Shown: positions 19,889 through 29,054 of the stretch, one piece after another | How the letters are laid out: each line of letters opens with the position of its first letter | Position numbering within the stretch: the stretch's first letter is position 1 | IMG/VR virus record: IMGVR_UViG_3300044808_000089 | Coordinates: 1 to 40,883 of that record | Source: a virus | Length of the DNA: 40,883 nt | Reading direction: 5' to 3' (one strand) | The notes under the pieces: model-generated | The model's input: only the letters and a program-made list of their open reading frames with translations | Told to the model about the DNA's origin: nothing | The model's database searches: none | Made by a program: the position numbers and the translations under genes

Positions 19889-21742
19889 TTACTTTTCCAT
19901 ACTCTTTTTAGTTACTCCGGCTACGGCTGCTGCTCCTGCGGCTTTCACGGTATGCTTCAGACCTTGTTCTTTGAGCCATTTCACCCAGCCTCCGGCTTCA
20001 TCTCGCGCCAAGTCCTTCATCACGACCTTTTTCCCTGATTTATTCGTGTAAGTAATGGTAAATTTGGATTTAGTGTAATTACCTGGGGTTACTTCATTTA
20101 AAGCATCATTAACTTTTTTTATGCCGTTTTTAATACTCGTCATCGTTGTACTCTGGGTCTTGTTTAGACTTCCGAGACTCTTCGATTGAACAGGAGGTAA
20201 TTCAATAACGCTGGGGATATTAGCCTTGATTGCATTCTGCATAGCAGGAGATTGCTCAAGGTTTTTTCCGATTGGCTGAGCAAATTTAGAAGCCATCTGT
20301 GCGCCTTTCACTTTCCCACCTACTTCAGCACCGACGATTGTTCCAACGGGACCAAAATGACTACCGACGATTGAACCGACTGTTTGAGCGAAGTATTTGC
20401 CGAGTTTCCCTCCAGCGACTTTCTTACCGTCGAGAGCTTCAAGATAATTCTGGAGCGTGAAATATCTACTTAACTCCCCGTTCAAAGCCTTTACATCTAC
20501 TGAATCAGTGTAATTCTCGACTAATTCCTTTAAGCCTTTGGCGATTGCCTTATCTGCTCGTTTACTTTCAGGATTCATGTAGTTGAGATTGGCGTATTTA
20601 TCCACTTTGGCATCGTGAATAATCGAGAGCGCAATATATCCGTCTTTATCTGCGTCTAACGCATATCCGGCAATATCATCTTCAACATTCTTTAATGCTC
20701 TGAGTTTGGCTCCGCCTTTGAGTCCGCTGGCGTTCACGTTTTGAACAAGTTTCTGTTTAACCAAACCGAGAGGAATGCGTTTTCCTTCACGTTGCAGAGT
20801 TTCACCAATAACTGATTCCTGCGGTCTGATAAAATCATTGAGTTCAGCAATAGCTTCGGTGGTTCGGATGGTTCCGGTGTTGTCAACTGAGTTATGAAGC
20901 AAATCAGTTTCAGCTAGTAATTTCTTGACTTCAATGCCTTTTTGCTGAGCTTTGGCAGATTGATTTCTGAGAGCTTTATACGAACCTTCTAATTTATCGA
21001 GTTCTCCAAGACGTTTGGTAATGATTTTATTTTCTTTAGGAGTGAATCCGGTCGGTTTAGCTGATAGTTTTTCGAGTCCTTTAGAAATTCCAGCAAACAC
21101 ACCACCTAACACACCTCCAGCAACGCCTCCCATAACTCCGCCTACTGTGGTATTAATCGCAACTGAACCGAAAGTAGCGTTTTCATCTTGTAGCCCTGTA
21201 CCAAATCCACTTAATGCGCCGCTTGCCACCCCATATTTAGCCCCTTGACCGATTGCTTGTTTAACTCCTCCAGCGAGGGCTGTTCTTCCTGCTCCACCTC
21301 CTCCAATTGCGAAACTGGCTAGTTCTGCTGCTGTTCCGGCTCCGCTCAACGCCGTTCTTATTCCATAAGTGTCTCCGGTTGCTTGTGGATTAACTTTGAG
21401 CAACGGTGAAAGCTCCATTCCAGCAATATTCCTAGTAGCATCAGCTTCTTTAGTGAAATCCGCCGCAGCTTGCCCTAAACCACGACCCCTAACTAAGGAA
21501 TTAACTCCTGATACTGGAGAAGCTATTACATCGTTATAGATACTGACTCCAGTTCGAGCGAATGGATTAACTACGCCTTTGACAAAGGTTCCTGCTCCCG
21601 ATACTAATTTTTCTGAAAAAGACTTCTTTACTTCTTCTGGTTCTTCAGTTGGAAAATTTGACGATGAACTAACTGTGCTTGCTGATGGAGGAGGGGTGAG
21701 AACTTTATATGTGCCTTTTTTGAGGTCTTTTATATTTTTCAT
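19889..21742 (-). CDS. Internal virion / DNA ejection protein with glycine-zipper membrane segments
   Basis: 617 residues. Several Gly/Ala-rich segments resemble membrane-inserting glycine zippers: VGGVMGGVAGGVLGGVFAGI near 205-225, GSIVGSHFGPVGTIVGAEVG near 460-480, and a C-terminal AAGAAAVAGV. Between them are long helical regions (LDKLEGSYKALRNQSAKAQQ). This matches ejection proteins of short-tailed phages that form a channel across the envelope. It overlaps the CHAP-domain protein by 4 bp, the usual partner arrangement. Identity is inferred from composition and context. Confidence 0.7.
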   Translation of the reverse strand: MKNIKDLKKGTYKVLTPPPSASTVSSSSNFPTEEPEEVKKSFSEKLVSGAGTFVKGVVNPFARTGVSIYNDVIASPVSGVNSLVRGRGLGQAAADFTKEADATRNIAGMELSPLLKVNPQATGDTYGIRTALSGAGTAAELASFAIGGGGAGRTALAGGVKQAIGQGAKYGVASGALSGFGTGLQDENATFGSVAINTTVGGVMGGVAGGVLGGVFAGISKGLEKLSAKPTGFTPKENKIITKRLGELDKLEGSYKALRNQSAKAQQKGIEVKKLLAETDLLHNSVDNTGTIRTTEAIAELNDFIRPQESVIGETLQREGKRIPLGLVKQKLVQNVNASGLKGGAKLRALKNVEDDIAGYALDADKDGYIALSIIHDAKVDKYANLNYMNPESKRADKAIAKGLKELVENYTDSVDVKALNGELSRYFTLQNYLEALDGKKVAGGKLGKYFAQTVGSIVGSHFGPVGTIVGAEVGGKVKGAQMASKFAQPIGKNLEQSPAMQNAIKANIPSVIELPPVQSKSLGSLNKTQSTTMTSIKNGIKKVNDALNEVTPGNYTKSKFTITYTNKSGKKVVMKDLARDEAGGWVKWLKEQGLKHTVKAAGAAAVAGVTKKSMEK

Positions 21743-24033
21743 GTTCGTCTCGTGGGGTTAATAACACCGATGATTTTTGGAGAGTTAAATGGAATAACTC
21801 GACCGTGTGAGACTTTATTCGACTGTTTAAAGTTTGATTCTGAGACTATCCAGCCTTTAGCGTTTCTCCCAATGATATAAGCAACGTGACCGTAGGTAGG
21901 ATTTTCTTTCGTAACAATTACTGAGCCAATAGTAGCTTGTGTAAGGGAAGTACCGTATTTTCTAACTGCTGCAATTTTCTGGGAAAGCTTATCTCCTAGG
22001 GTTGGATAGGTAAATCCGAGCGAACTTGTTACTTTCCTCACATAATCTCCGCATTGACCACCCGTAGCGCCAGCTTGAAATTTCTGAGTAACAATCTGGG
22101 GAATAGCTTTAAAAGTGTTCGGGTTTATCATGCTCATCTTGCCGATGTTCTGAGTGGTTCCCTTTACTTGATTGGAAGCTGAGGTGTTACCAACCGAGTT
22201 AAAACTTAGTCCACCGCTATTTATTGCCTTATTCCAATCGAGCGGATTTTGTCCAATAGGCTGTGTTTCATCAAAATTACCTTGAGCATCGGTCTGATAC
22301 ATCCGACCGTTATACTGGATTATTTGACCGTTTGGATTAGTGAGGTAGCTGCTAAAGTCTGGAGTAACATTTTCTGGGTTGAGTCCTTGATTCTCTGCAA
22401 TGCGCCTGATTTGTTCACGCCAGTTGTTGTATTGCTGTTCTTTCGCTTGGTATGCCTGATTAGTAAGGTTTTGGAACTCGCTTTTAACTGAAGCAGGGAG
22501 GAAGCCACCTTTTTCTTTCAAGTAGCCATTATATTTAGCATAGATACCTTGGAAAATGTTCCCTGATTTTGCTGCGGACGCATATTCTGTTTCCCTCACT
22601 ACCGAACTAGGGTCAAGGGATTTCATAAACGAATAGATAACAGCCAAATCAGCCGGACCACCTACTCCGTTCTTGACGATATTATCTATTTTTAGTTTAT
22701 TACCTTGAATTTCATTGAAGTCTTTAACAATCGGATTACTAGTGAATTGCGTCATCAATGCTCGTTCATTGTCACTCATTTGATTAAGGTCAATCTTAGG
22801 AGCTTCTGGAGGTCGGGAAGCAATCTCATTACCGTATCGGTCATACCTGACTTCACCTGGACTAAGCGAGAAGCTGTCATCAATATAATTTTCCTTGTAA
22901 TACGTTTGACTATTCTGAAGCTTACTTCGGGCGGTGTTTACATCATCATTGTAATTAATCCCTGCATCTGGGTATTTATCACGCAGTTTCAAAACAAAGT
23001 CTCGGTCTGCAATCTTTTCCATCGTCAAATCACCAACCAAACCACGCTGGTAGGCTTCGGCAAAGCTCTTGACTCCGGCATCACGGAAGAATTCTTCTGG
23101 ACTTTCGTATAACTTACTGTCACTAGCTCTGATAAATTCACCACTTCGGTTAATGAATTTCTGTGTAAGCCCTGAAGCCACAACTTGCGACATAATTTCT
23201 TTACTCTTGGCTTTCCGTTCATCTAATTCTTTCATCGCCATATCGAGTTTTAGCTGCTGCGCTTGAGCTTGTTTCTTTTCATCTTTACTAAGCAAAGGCT
23301 GGATAGCTTCTAATTGCGCCTGATACACGGCGAGAGCTTCCTTGTAGGGTGCAAATTTCACGTCAACGGCTTGTTTTGCCGTGTCCATTGCGAGATTTAT
23401 GTCTCCCTGCTTCGCTATAGCTCGTGCGTTTAAAACGCCAATCTCAGCCGATTTTAAAGCCCTAATAATTTGAGCATCTTGGATAGTTTTAGCTTGCTGT
23501 CCTGAAACAATTGAGGCAAGCATTCCCGTTTGACGGTCAATATCTCGGTTTTGAGCAATAAGATTGATATTGTCCTGGTTCATCTCGGCTTCTTTAGCGA
23601 GAATCTGGGAATTGATGGCGTTTAGTTCCTGTTTATATCTCGTTACTCCAGCTTTCGCCTGTTCATCGGCAAGTGCCTTGGTTTCACCTTGAAGCTGAGG
23701 CAATAAATCATAAATAGACCTCGATAAACTGTCTCCGAGCTTTTGAGTTTCAGTATCTTCAACTGCCGTGTCTTTTAAAAGCTGTTCAGCTTGATTCAAT
23801 ACTGGAGGCGGGGTTGTCGGCTGGAGCGAGGGAACGCTTAACGGTGTTTGAGGTTGCAGAATATCCGGCGAAATAGCCGTATTGGGTACGGGGATATTAG
23901 TTTGAGTAGAATACTGAGTTGATGTTGGTAAAGATTTTACTCCGTCTTGAGGGATAGGAACAGCCGCCACCGCTTTCTGTGCTATTTGCTCACGAGTGAG
24001 TCCCTGTATTGGGTCATCGTAGGTGTTTGCCAT
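21739..24033 (-). CDS. Internal virion protein with C-terminal CHAP peptidoglycan hydrolase
   Basis: 764 residues. The first 100 residues are Pro/Thr-rich; 100-330 are coiled and Gln-rich (KQELNAINSQILAKEAEMNQ); the middle is helical. The last 107 residues form a CHAP domain: GGQCGDYVRK with catalytic C661, PTYGHVAYIIG with H716, and a polar third residue in SESNF. A tail- or capsid-borne hydrolase of this type opens the cell wall during DNA entry. The gene is adjacent to the pore-type ejection protein. The signature CHAP residues are all present. Confidence 0.83.
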   Translation of the reverse strand: MANTYDDPIQGLTREQIAQKAVAAVPIPQDGVKSLPTSTQYSTQTNIPVPNTAISPDILQPQTPLSVPSLQPTTPPPVLNQAEQLLKDTAVEDTETQKLGDSLSRSIYDLLPQLQGETKALADEQAKAGVTRYKQELNAINSQILAKEAEMNQDNINLIAQNRDIDRQTGMLASIVSGQQAKTIQDAQIIRALKSAEIGVLNARAIAKQGDINLAMDTAKQAVDVKFAPYKEALAVYQAQLEAIQPLLSKDEKKQAQAQQLKLDMAMKELDERKAKSKEIMSQVVASGLTQKFINRSGEFIRASDSKLYESPEEFFRDAGVKSFAEAYQRGLVGDLTMEKIADRDFVLKLRDKYPDAGINYNDDVNTARSKLQNSQTYYKENYIDDSFSLSPGEVRYDRYGNEIASRPPEAPKIDLNQMSDNERALMTQFTSNPIVKDFNEIQGNKLKIDNIVKNGVGGPADLAVIYSFMKSLDPSSVVRETEYASAAKSGNIFQGIYAKYNGYLKEKGGFLPASVKSEFQNLTNQAYQAKEQQYNNWREQIRRIAENQGLNPENVTPDFSSYLTNPNGQIIQYNGRMYQTDAQGNFDETQPIGQNPLDWNKAINSGGLSFNSVGNTSASNQVKGTTQNIGKMSMINPNTFKAIPQIVTQKFQAGATGGQCGDYVRKVTSSLGFTYPTLGDKLSQKIAAVRKYGTSLTQATIGSVIVTKENPTYGHVAYIIGRNAKGWIVSESNFKQSNKVSHGRVIPFNSPKIIGVINPTRRT

Positions 24034-24037
24034 AGAT

Positions 24038-24271
24038 TTAGTTGATAGTTAATTCACGCCATGTATTATTGGTCGTGTCGTAAATGCGAAGCAGCTTCGT
24101 TCCACCATTGATATAAATCTCTATTTGGTCAATTAATCGGGTAGGAGTTCCGGTGGATGGGGTTGAAACGGTTCTTATCATTCCAATCATAGCGTTTATG
24201 AACTGCGGGTCATTTACAGTGTCGTTTATCGGCTCAATATTCACTTTTACGAGGTCTTTATCTTCCGTCAT
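24038..24271 (-). CDS. Small structural protein, 77 aa
   Basis: Contains VNDPQFINAMIGMIRTVS and TKLLRIYDTTNNTWRELTI, a two-part layout often seen in small proteins that lie between nozzle and ejection genes of podoviruses. Its start overlaps the stop of the nozzle gene (ATGA). It is probably a minor virion or assembly protein; this is inference from position. Confidence 0.65.
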   Translation of the reverse strand: MTEDKDLVKVNIEPINDTVNDPQFINAMIGMIRTVSTPSTGTPTRLIDQIEIYINGGTKLLRIYDTTNNTWRELTIN

Positions 24272-25731
24272 ATAATTTGAGTTTGAGCGTCCTGCGGTAT
24301 GCCCCAGACTTCGACTCTCGCTACCGCTTTATTACTTGATACGATTAATTGAAAATCCTCGAAATACGGAACATCTAAACCTGAACCAGCCGAAGTTTTC
24401 TTGAATACATACGACTGTTTCGCACCTATTTGGGAAAAGGTTTTAGGATTACTGGCTGTAATAATTTTACTGGCTTCTTGGCTCACCATATACGCATTGA
24501 TGGAATCTGCAAAAACCAATGGTCGCTGCATCACCATCTTGATGTGACTGAACTTAAATGCTCTCGGTAAAACGATTGGAGCTGTCATCACTGAACCTGT
24601 GTTTCGTGTGGAACCTGTGCTTGTAACACGAAGAAAATTATCACTGCCTGATGTGCCGATATAGAAATTATTGCCGCTATAAGTAAGTGCTGACGGCGTA
24701 TAGCCTGCTGCAAACGGCTGATAAAAGACTTTCTTCATGCCGGGGAATAATGAACCGTAAGCATAAACAGAGCCGTTTGATTGTCCTGTCCAATAAATCG
24801 AGTGCTTAGCTTGGGTAATCTGAAACGGATTCTGAGGCTTTTCGGTAATAGTCGAACCTGTCCTAAAGCTGAATATCGCTTTTGGAGCGGTTGATAGATT
24901 ACAAACGTAAAGATTATCGCCGCCGAAAATATAAATGCCGCCGTCCAGATACGCCCCGCCGATTAAATATGAATCCGAGAACTCGAATATCTGGTCAAAC
25001 TGGTTCTTGATTAAATCCCAGAACAATACCTGACAACGATATTTGCCATTCTGTGGTACAGGCGGGGTAGTGCCGCCCATGATGTTATAGTCGCCTGTCG
25101 GGTTATTATCAGCGAGAATAGCTAGGTATCTTCCATCATTTACAGCGTGACGAGCATACATGCCTTCTTCGAGATTCACCTTCTGGAGTTCATTTCCTGC
25201 GGTTCCGGTAACAGAAGTAATTTTGTTAATTGTGCTGTAGTCCATTTGGTACAGGTTCTTGTCGGCTGCTGCTACGAGCGGATGCCAGATGCCGTCTGAC
25301 GCTACACCGGAAAGAATCTGAATGTCGCTTCCTGATAAGGTCGAAGCTCTGACAGAGGAAGCAAGGGAATAAACGTATTTTCCCTTATACATAATTGCTC
25401 CTCTTACTCCGCCTGTTATCGTTACTTCGGTTGTTTTGTCGAGTGTTGTCCACGGTGTGCCGTCTAAAACTTCATATAATTTGGTTGGAGAGTGAGCGAG
25501 TATCTTTGAAGCTCCGCTTCTGTGCCAGTGTGTAAGCGTTGTTGGTGTGGTTGTGATTGATAAATTAGAAGCTGTTGACGAAGCCAAAGAGCATTGCATC
25601 ATTCCAGAGATTTCAAATGGGTCAAAGTTACTGGTCGAAGAAAATAACCCACCGACAGCAGAAGCCGTCTGGAGGGAATAACCTTTCATCCAATCATCTC
25701 CTTTAAGTTCAAAAATTTTTACTGGTTTCAT
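24268..25731 (-). CDS. Tail nozzle/hub-like beta-propeller protein
   Basis: I place the start at ATG 25731, which overlaps the upstream stop (TAATG), giving 487 residues. It has regularly spaced beta-blade motifs (ASKILAHSPTKLYEVLDG, GIWHPLVAAADKNLYQMDYS, GGAYLDGGIYIFGGDNLYVC, HSIYWTGQSNGSVYAYG), consistent with a beta-propeller, the fold at the core of podovirus nozzle proteins (T7 gp12-like position). It lies downstream of the adaptor gene, as expected for such proteins. Confidence 0.7.
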   Translation of the reverse strand: MKPVKIFELKGDDWMKGYSLQTASAVGGLFSSTSNFDPFEISGMMQCSLASSTASNLSITTTPTTLTHWHRSGASKILAHSPTKLYEVLDGTPWTTLDKTTEVTITGGVRGAIMYKGKYVYSLASSVRASTLSGSDIQILSGVASDGIWHPLVAAADKNLYQMDYSTINKITSVTGTAGNELQKVNLEEGMYARHAVNDGRYLAILADNNPTGDYNIMGGTTPPVPQNGKYRCQVLFWDLIKNQFDQIFEFSDSYLIGGAYLDGGIYIFGGDNLYVCNLSTAPKAIFSFRTGSTITEKPQNPFQITQAKHSIYWTGQSNGSVYAYGSLFPGMKKVFYQPFAAGYTPSALTYSGNNFYIGTSGSDNFLRVTSTGSTRNTGSVMTAPIVLPRAFKFSHIKMVMQRPLVFADSINAYMVSQEASKIITASNPKTFSQIGAKQSYVFKKTSAGSGLDVPYFEDFQLIVSSNKAVARVEVWGIPQDAQTQII

Positions 25732-26540
25732 TAGCTCCAAGTTATTTTTACTGCGATAACATCCCAATCACTGGTGAAGGTATCGCTTGCGTCTCCACCC
25801 AATCGTTCGATTGAAATCGAGAACAAATCCCCGGCTGCGATAGTTAATCCGTTATAAGCGCCGGATGGAACGGTGACGGTATCAAGTTCGGTATTAGCGT
25901 TGGTATATGTAGTGAGCGTGTCGGTAACATCCTGTGTGTCGTCTGCTCCGAGCGTATCGAGGTCAAGAACTGAGGTATAGAAAACAAGACGCAAGTTACC
26001 GCTTGCCGCTCCGCTTTTCATGTAATAAACGACAATCGAAGCAATCCCTGTTTTCCCTGTCGGGATAACTGTAGAAAGCTTCCATCGGTCAGTATTGGTA
26101 TCGTCAAACTTAACAGCGGGAATAATGTCGGTTGATGAAGCTGCTGCCGTGCCTAACGTCGCACCTTGAAGATAGCCTTGTCCAGGCATTATCCACGTAT
26201 CAGAACCCCCGGTTGCAGGACTAGCCCATGTTTGGTCTCCTCTAAGGAATGTCGTGGCATTTGCTGTTCCTGAAGCAAGGCGAGCTGTAGCAACTGTTCC
26301 TGAAGTAATATCAGCTCCGGCATGGCTATGAGTTGATGCGGCTTTACCTGCCAAATCACTGACGAGGTTGGTTACGTCTGATTGAGCGTGGGTGTGGCTG
26401 ATGTTTGCTTTGGTTGCAAGTCCTGCGGTAAGTGCAGCAGTTTCTATCTTGTCGGTATTGAGAGCGGTAAAATTGTTGTTGATTGTATCTCTGGAAGTTG
26501 CGCCTGAATCAAACGCTCCCAGAGTTCCAAGAGTAGACAT
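25731..26540 (-). CDS. Tail fibre-like protein, 269 aa
   Basis: The N-terminal 110 residues carry the repeat-like motifs SHTHAQSDVTNLVSDLAGKA and THSHAGADITSGTVATARLA plus FLRGDQTWA, typical of phage fibre shafts and their His-containing repeats. The C-terminal 150 residues are a beta-sandwich domain (LSTVIPTGKTGIASIVVYYM, GNLRLVFYTSVLD). It probably forms a trimeric appendage on the tail hub. Its position before the nozzle gene is unusual for a fibre, so it might be a head fibre or decoration protein. Confidence 0.75.
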   Translation of the reverse strand: MSTLGTLGAFDSGATSRDTINNNFTALNTDKIETAALTAGLATKANISHTHAQSDVTNLVSDLAGKAASTHSHAGADITSGTVATARLASGTANATTFLRGDQTWASPATGGSDTWIMPGQGYLQGATLGTAAASSTDIIPAVKFDDTNTDRWKLSTVIPTGKTGIASIVVYYMKSGAASGNLRLVFYTSVLDLDTLGADDTQDVTDTLTTYTNANTELDTVTVPSGAYNGLTIAAGDLFSISIERLGGDASDTFTSDWDVIAVKITWS

Positions 26541-26725
26541 TAGTTTTTGGTTTGATTAATGGTTCCTGTTCCTGACATCTGCCAAGGCTGAGCTAATTGC
26601 CAAGGCTGATTGCTTGCGCTCCATAAATAATTGGTATTTCGAGTCTGATTAGTAAAAGATGAGCTGTTCTTGGTCTGTTTGGTCGAGGCAGTAGTTGCCT
26701 TGGATTGATTGGTAAATGAGGTCAT
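26540..26725 (-). CDS. Small Asn/Gln/Thr-rich structural protein, 61 aa
   Basis: Low-complexity: FTNQSKATTASTKQTKN followed by a second SFTNQTRNTN unit, then WSASNQPWQLAQPWQM. The unit F-T-N-Q-(S/T)-(K/R) occurs twice and ends again as INQTKN. It has no Asp, Glu or Cys except near the ends. It is coupled to both neighbours by overlaps (TAATG/ATGA). Probably a small virion component; not recognised. Confidence 0.6.
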   Translation of the reverse strand: MTSFTNQSKATTASTKQTKNSSSFTNQTRNTNYLWSASNQPWQLAQPWQMSGTGTINQTKN

Positions 26726-27441
26726 CGAGTGTTAGTTATAAATGGTTTCATTCGGCGTACATCATCTCTGTTTCTGCGTCCTAAGAACTGCTTGATGCGC
26801 TCCTCATCAGCCATTATCAGATTATTGACGCTACCCGCAGAATCCATATTGTTTTCAAGCAAGAACGGCAAGGAAGCAACACGAGCTAGGTAAGGATGAA
26901 AAATTGAAGGGATTCCAGGCTCTTTAGTGGTGTCACCGGAAACGAACTTTGAAGCGTTGCGCTTAAAGATTACTTTCAAACCTCCGGTAGAGCTGTAATT
27001 TGGAATTGGGTCGAGCAGGATAGAGTTAGCGAATTTGTCGTATCTGGTTGGTGTGCCGCTGTTTCCAGTTGTAAGTCGCCACAGGTCGCCGGAATCAGAA
27101 TTGCCGTAATCAGTACGGTCAAGGTCATGCCAAGAACCTGATGAATCTTTAATCATCACTTTCTCAACGGTTAGAACATCGGATGCAAATGAATAATCTT
27201 GCTGACCGGAGACAAGATTTCCTGTTCCAATCGGCAAGTCTGTGTAATTCGTATCGTCAAATTGCCACGTACTATCATAAGTTAAGGCAACAGTAAAGAA
27301 ACGGTCTAAGGCTTGATTGATTCGAGCGGTGAAATTTTTAAGTTGATTGGTGTCTCCAGAAATTCCGCCTGTGCCAAGTAAGGTGATGCGCTCGCACTCT
27401 TGAATCAGACCGTCGAGAGTTGTTGTATTTGAGAACTGCAT
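26722..27441 (-). CDS. Head-to-tail adaptor (tail tube A / gp4-like position), 239 aa
   Basis: Helical N-terminus (TLDGLIQECERITLLG), a central beta region with the recurring adaptor signature GQQDYSFASDVLTVEKVMI, DKFANSILLDPIPNYSSTGG and LKVIFKRNASKF, and a C-terminal helix ending in IKQFLGRRNRDDVRRM. This pattern is common in podoviral and some siphoviral head-completion proteins downstream of the capsid. Acts as a ring that joins portal and tail. Confidence 0.7.
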   Translation of the reverse strand: MQFSNTTTLDGLIQECERITLLGTGGISGDTNQLKNFTARINQALDRFFTVALTYDSTWQFDDTNYTDLPIGTGNLVSGQQDYSFASDVLTVEKVMIKDSSGSWHDLDRTDYGNSDSGDLWRLTTGNSGTPTRYDKFANSILLDPIPNYSSTGGLKVIFKRNASKFVSGDTTKEPGIPSIFHPYLARVASLPFLLENNMDSAGSVNNLIMADEERIKQFLGRRNRDDVRRMKPFITNTR

Positions 27442-27498
27442 TGAAGAAGTTTAATTTACCTAATCCCGCTCCCCATAAAGAGGAACGGAGTAGAAAAA

Positions 27499-27708
27499 CT
27501 AAGCGCCAGTAGTAACGGAAGTCCACGTTGTTGCGCCGTTTGTATTTACATACAAGCGGGTAGAAGTGGATGAGCCGTCAATGCGGATATAGAGAGAGCC
27601 TTTGGCAGCAGAATAGGTAGGTGCGCCAGTACCACTTTTGATAGTTGCACCATTGCCTACACCAACTCCGCCTTCAAAGTTTGGATTATGTCCATTTGCT
27701 ACAGCCAT
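27499..27708 (-). CDS. Small capsid-associated protein, 69 aa
   Basis: Small beta protein with GTGAPTYSAAKGSLYIRIDG and STSTRLYVNTNGATTWTSV, a module often found as a single head-fibre or decoration unit or at the tip of phage fibres. It abuts the 116-aa gene by one base. Location right after the capsid genes favours a decoration or head-fibre role. Confidence 0.65.
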   Translation of the reverse strand: MAVANGHNPNFEGGVGVGNGATIKSGTGAPTYSAAKGSLYIRIDGSSTSTRLYVNTNGATTWTSVTTGA

Positions 27709-28058
27709 TATTTTGCCTTTCGGGCATCAGCCATTTTACGTTCTATTTCTTCACGCTTTGCTTCATATTTCGCTGGGTTAGTCTTCTTTAAGTTATCGAG
27801 GTAAGCCTGATAACCTTCAGCAGACATCCCTTCGTTGATAGTTCGCTTTTCACGAACAACAGCTTTTGATTCGATGTTATCAACGTATAAGCCTTTGGTC
27901 GGGTCAGAGTTGTCTAAAACTGGAGTGCCTTCAGTGATAACAGGCTCGGTTACTTTCTCCATTCGAGTTTCCTCAAAAGTTTGAGTTCCGTTGCTCTTAT
28001 CAACTTCTTTCACTTCCAAATCCTCTACAGACTCTTTGTTAGTTGTTTTATTAGCCAT
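27708..28058 (-). CDS. Hypothetical structural-region protein, 116 aa
   Basis: Hydrophilic, with a Lys/Glu-rich start (NKESVEDLEVKEVDKSNGTQ) and a helical C-terminus (GYQAYLDNLKKTNPAKYEAK, then REEIERKMADARKAK). No motif is recognised. It lies between capsid and adaptor genes, so a head-completion or minor capsid role is possible. Confidence 0.6.
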   Translation of the reverse strand: MANKTTNKESVEDLEVKEVDKSNGTQTFEETRMEKVTEPVITEGTPVLDNSDPTKGLYVDNIESKAVVREKRTINEGMSAEGYQAYLDNLKKTNPAKYEAKREEIERKMADARKAK

Positions 28059-28143
28059 TTGTAATAAGTTTCTGCTTCAAGGAGGGAGGGTGCTGGGAAG
28101 GTATCGGTGGAAACCCGCCCAACGTCCTCCCCCCGAAGATTAA
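28059..28143 (-). other. GC-rich stem-loop between capsid and downstream genes
   Basis: On the minus strand GGGAGG pairs with CCTCCC around a GC-rich interior. There is no T-run. It probably stabilises the 3' end of the capsid mRNA or partly reduces read-through, which would help make more capsid than downstream proteins. Confidence 0.45.
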
Positions 28144-28995
28144 TTAAGCGAGTGTAATGTCCACCAAAAGAGTTTCTTTGGTAGCCCACAGTTTGAATCC
28201 GATGTAACCATAAGTTACTAATTCAACTCCGGTCTTACCTGATACCTGCTTTTCCTCGAATTGAATTCCGCGAGGAGCAGCGTAAGTAGCAACATTCTTA
28301 ACACCGAATAAACGATGTCCAAGATTGGTCCATGTCTTTGTGCCTACAGTTGCATCTTTGAACGTACCAGCGCGAACGACATAGATGTCAATACCTTGCT
28401 GGCTGGTCATAAAGCCATTACGGAGAGCAGCATCAGAGTAAGAGAAACCAGAAGCCATTTGAGCGCTAGCGATTCCAGCTACGTCTGTATTTTCGATGAC
28501 AAGGAACAATCCACGGTAAGTTTCTGCATAACCCATCAGAGAACCTGCAAGAGCTGCAAGGATTCCGTTGGTGTTAGCGGCAGTAAAACCACCTGCTGGA
28601 GTTGTGTAAGCACCAACAGCGTCTTCAGTAGCGCAGTTCAAGACGAAATCGTCAATCTTTGCTGCTACAGAAGCGTTTTGTTCATCTACACGGTTAGCAA
28701 ACAAATTGAATTGCGTAAGAACTTCTTCAAAATCTTTGATGTGTTCAGCTACGATGAATTCATCGGTGATGGTCAACACATCGTCAGTGATGGTGAAATC
28801 TGCGACAGAGTAAGTACCTGCGAGGGCTTGTACTACAGTAGTCGGTTTAGAACCGTAAGGGTTCTGGATTCGCATTGAATCGGAGCGGTCAACCTCGAAG
28901 ATTTTTTCCGATACCAACGCATTGCGAAGGGTCTGTTCAAGGGTAGCTCTGCGATATTTATCACGATAAGCCCTTGAGGAAATTGTATTAGCCAA
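28144..28995 (-). CDS. Major capsid protein (HK97-fold type), 283 aa
   Basis: A 283-residue protein with the order N-arm (SSRAYRDKYRRATLEQTLRN), E-loop/P-domain region, then A-domain. Visible segments include ADFTITDDVLTITDEFIVAE and DEQNASVAAKIDDFVLNCAT, typical of podoviral and siphoviral capsid proteins, and a C-terminal YGYIGFKLWATKETLLVDIT that resembles the conserved capsid end 'g..v..pea.v.l'. It lies after portal and scaffold. The only start in frame is TTG (28995), unusual for such a highly expressed protein, with an AT-rich leader and no Shine-Dalgarno site. Confidence 0.82.
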   Translation of the reverse strand: MANTISSRAYRDKYRRATLEQTLRNALVSEKIFEVDRSDSMRIQNPYGSKPTTVVQALAGTYSVADFTITDDVLTITDEFIVAEHIKDFEEVLTQFNLFANRVDEQNASVAAKIDDFVLNCATEDAVGAYTTPAGGFTAANTNGILAALAGSLMGYAETYRGLFLVIENTDVAGIASAQMASGFSYSDAALRNGFMTSQQGIDIYVVRAGTFKDATVGTKTWTNLGHRLFGVKNVATYAAPRGIQFEEKQVSGKTGVELVTYGYIGFKLWATKETLLVDITLA

Positions 28996-29054
28996 TTGTT
29001 TAAAGTTAGTTGTCCTTTTACGTTCCTAGTAAGTAGGAGACAACCACCGATTTC

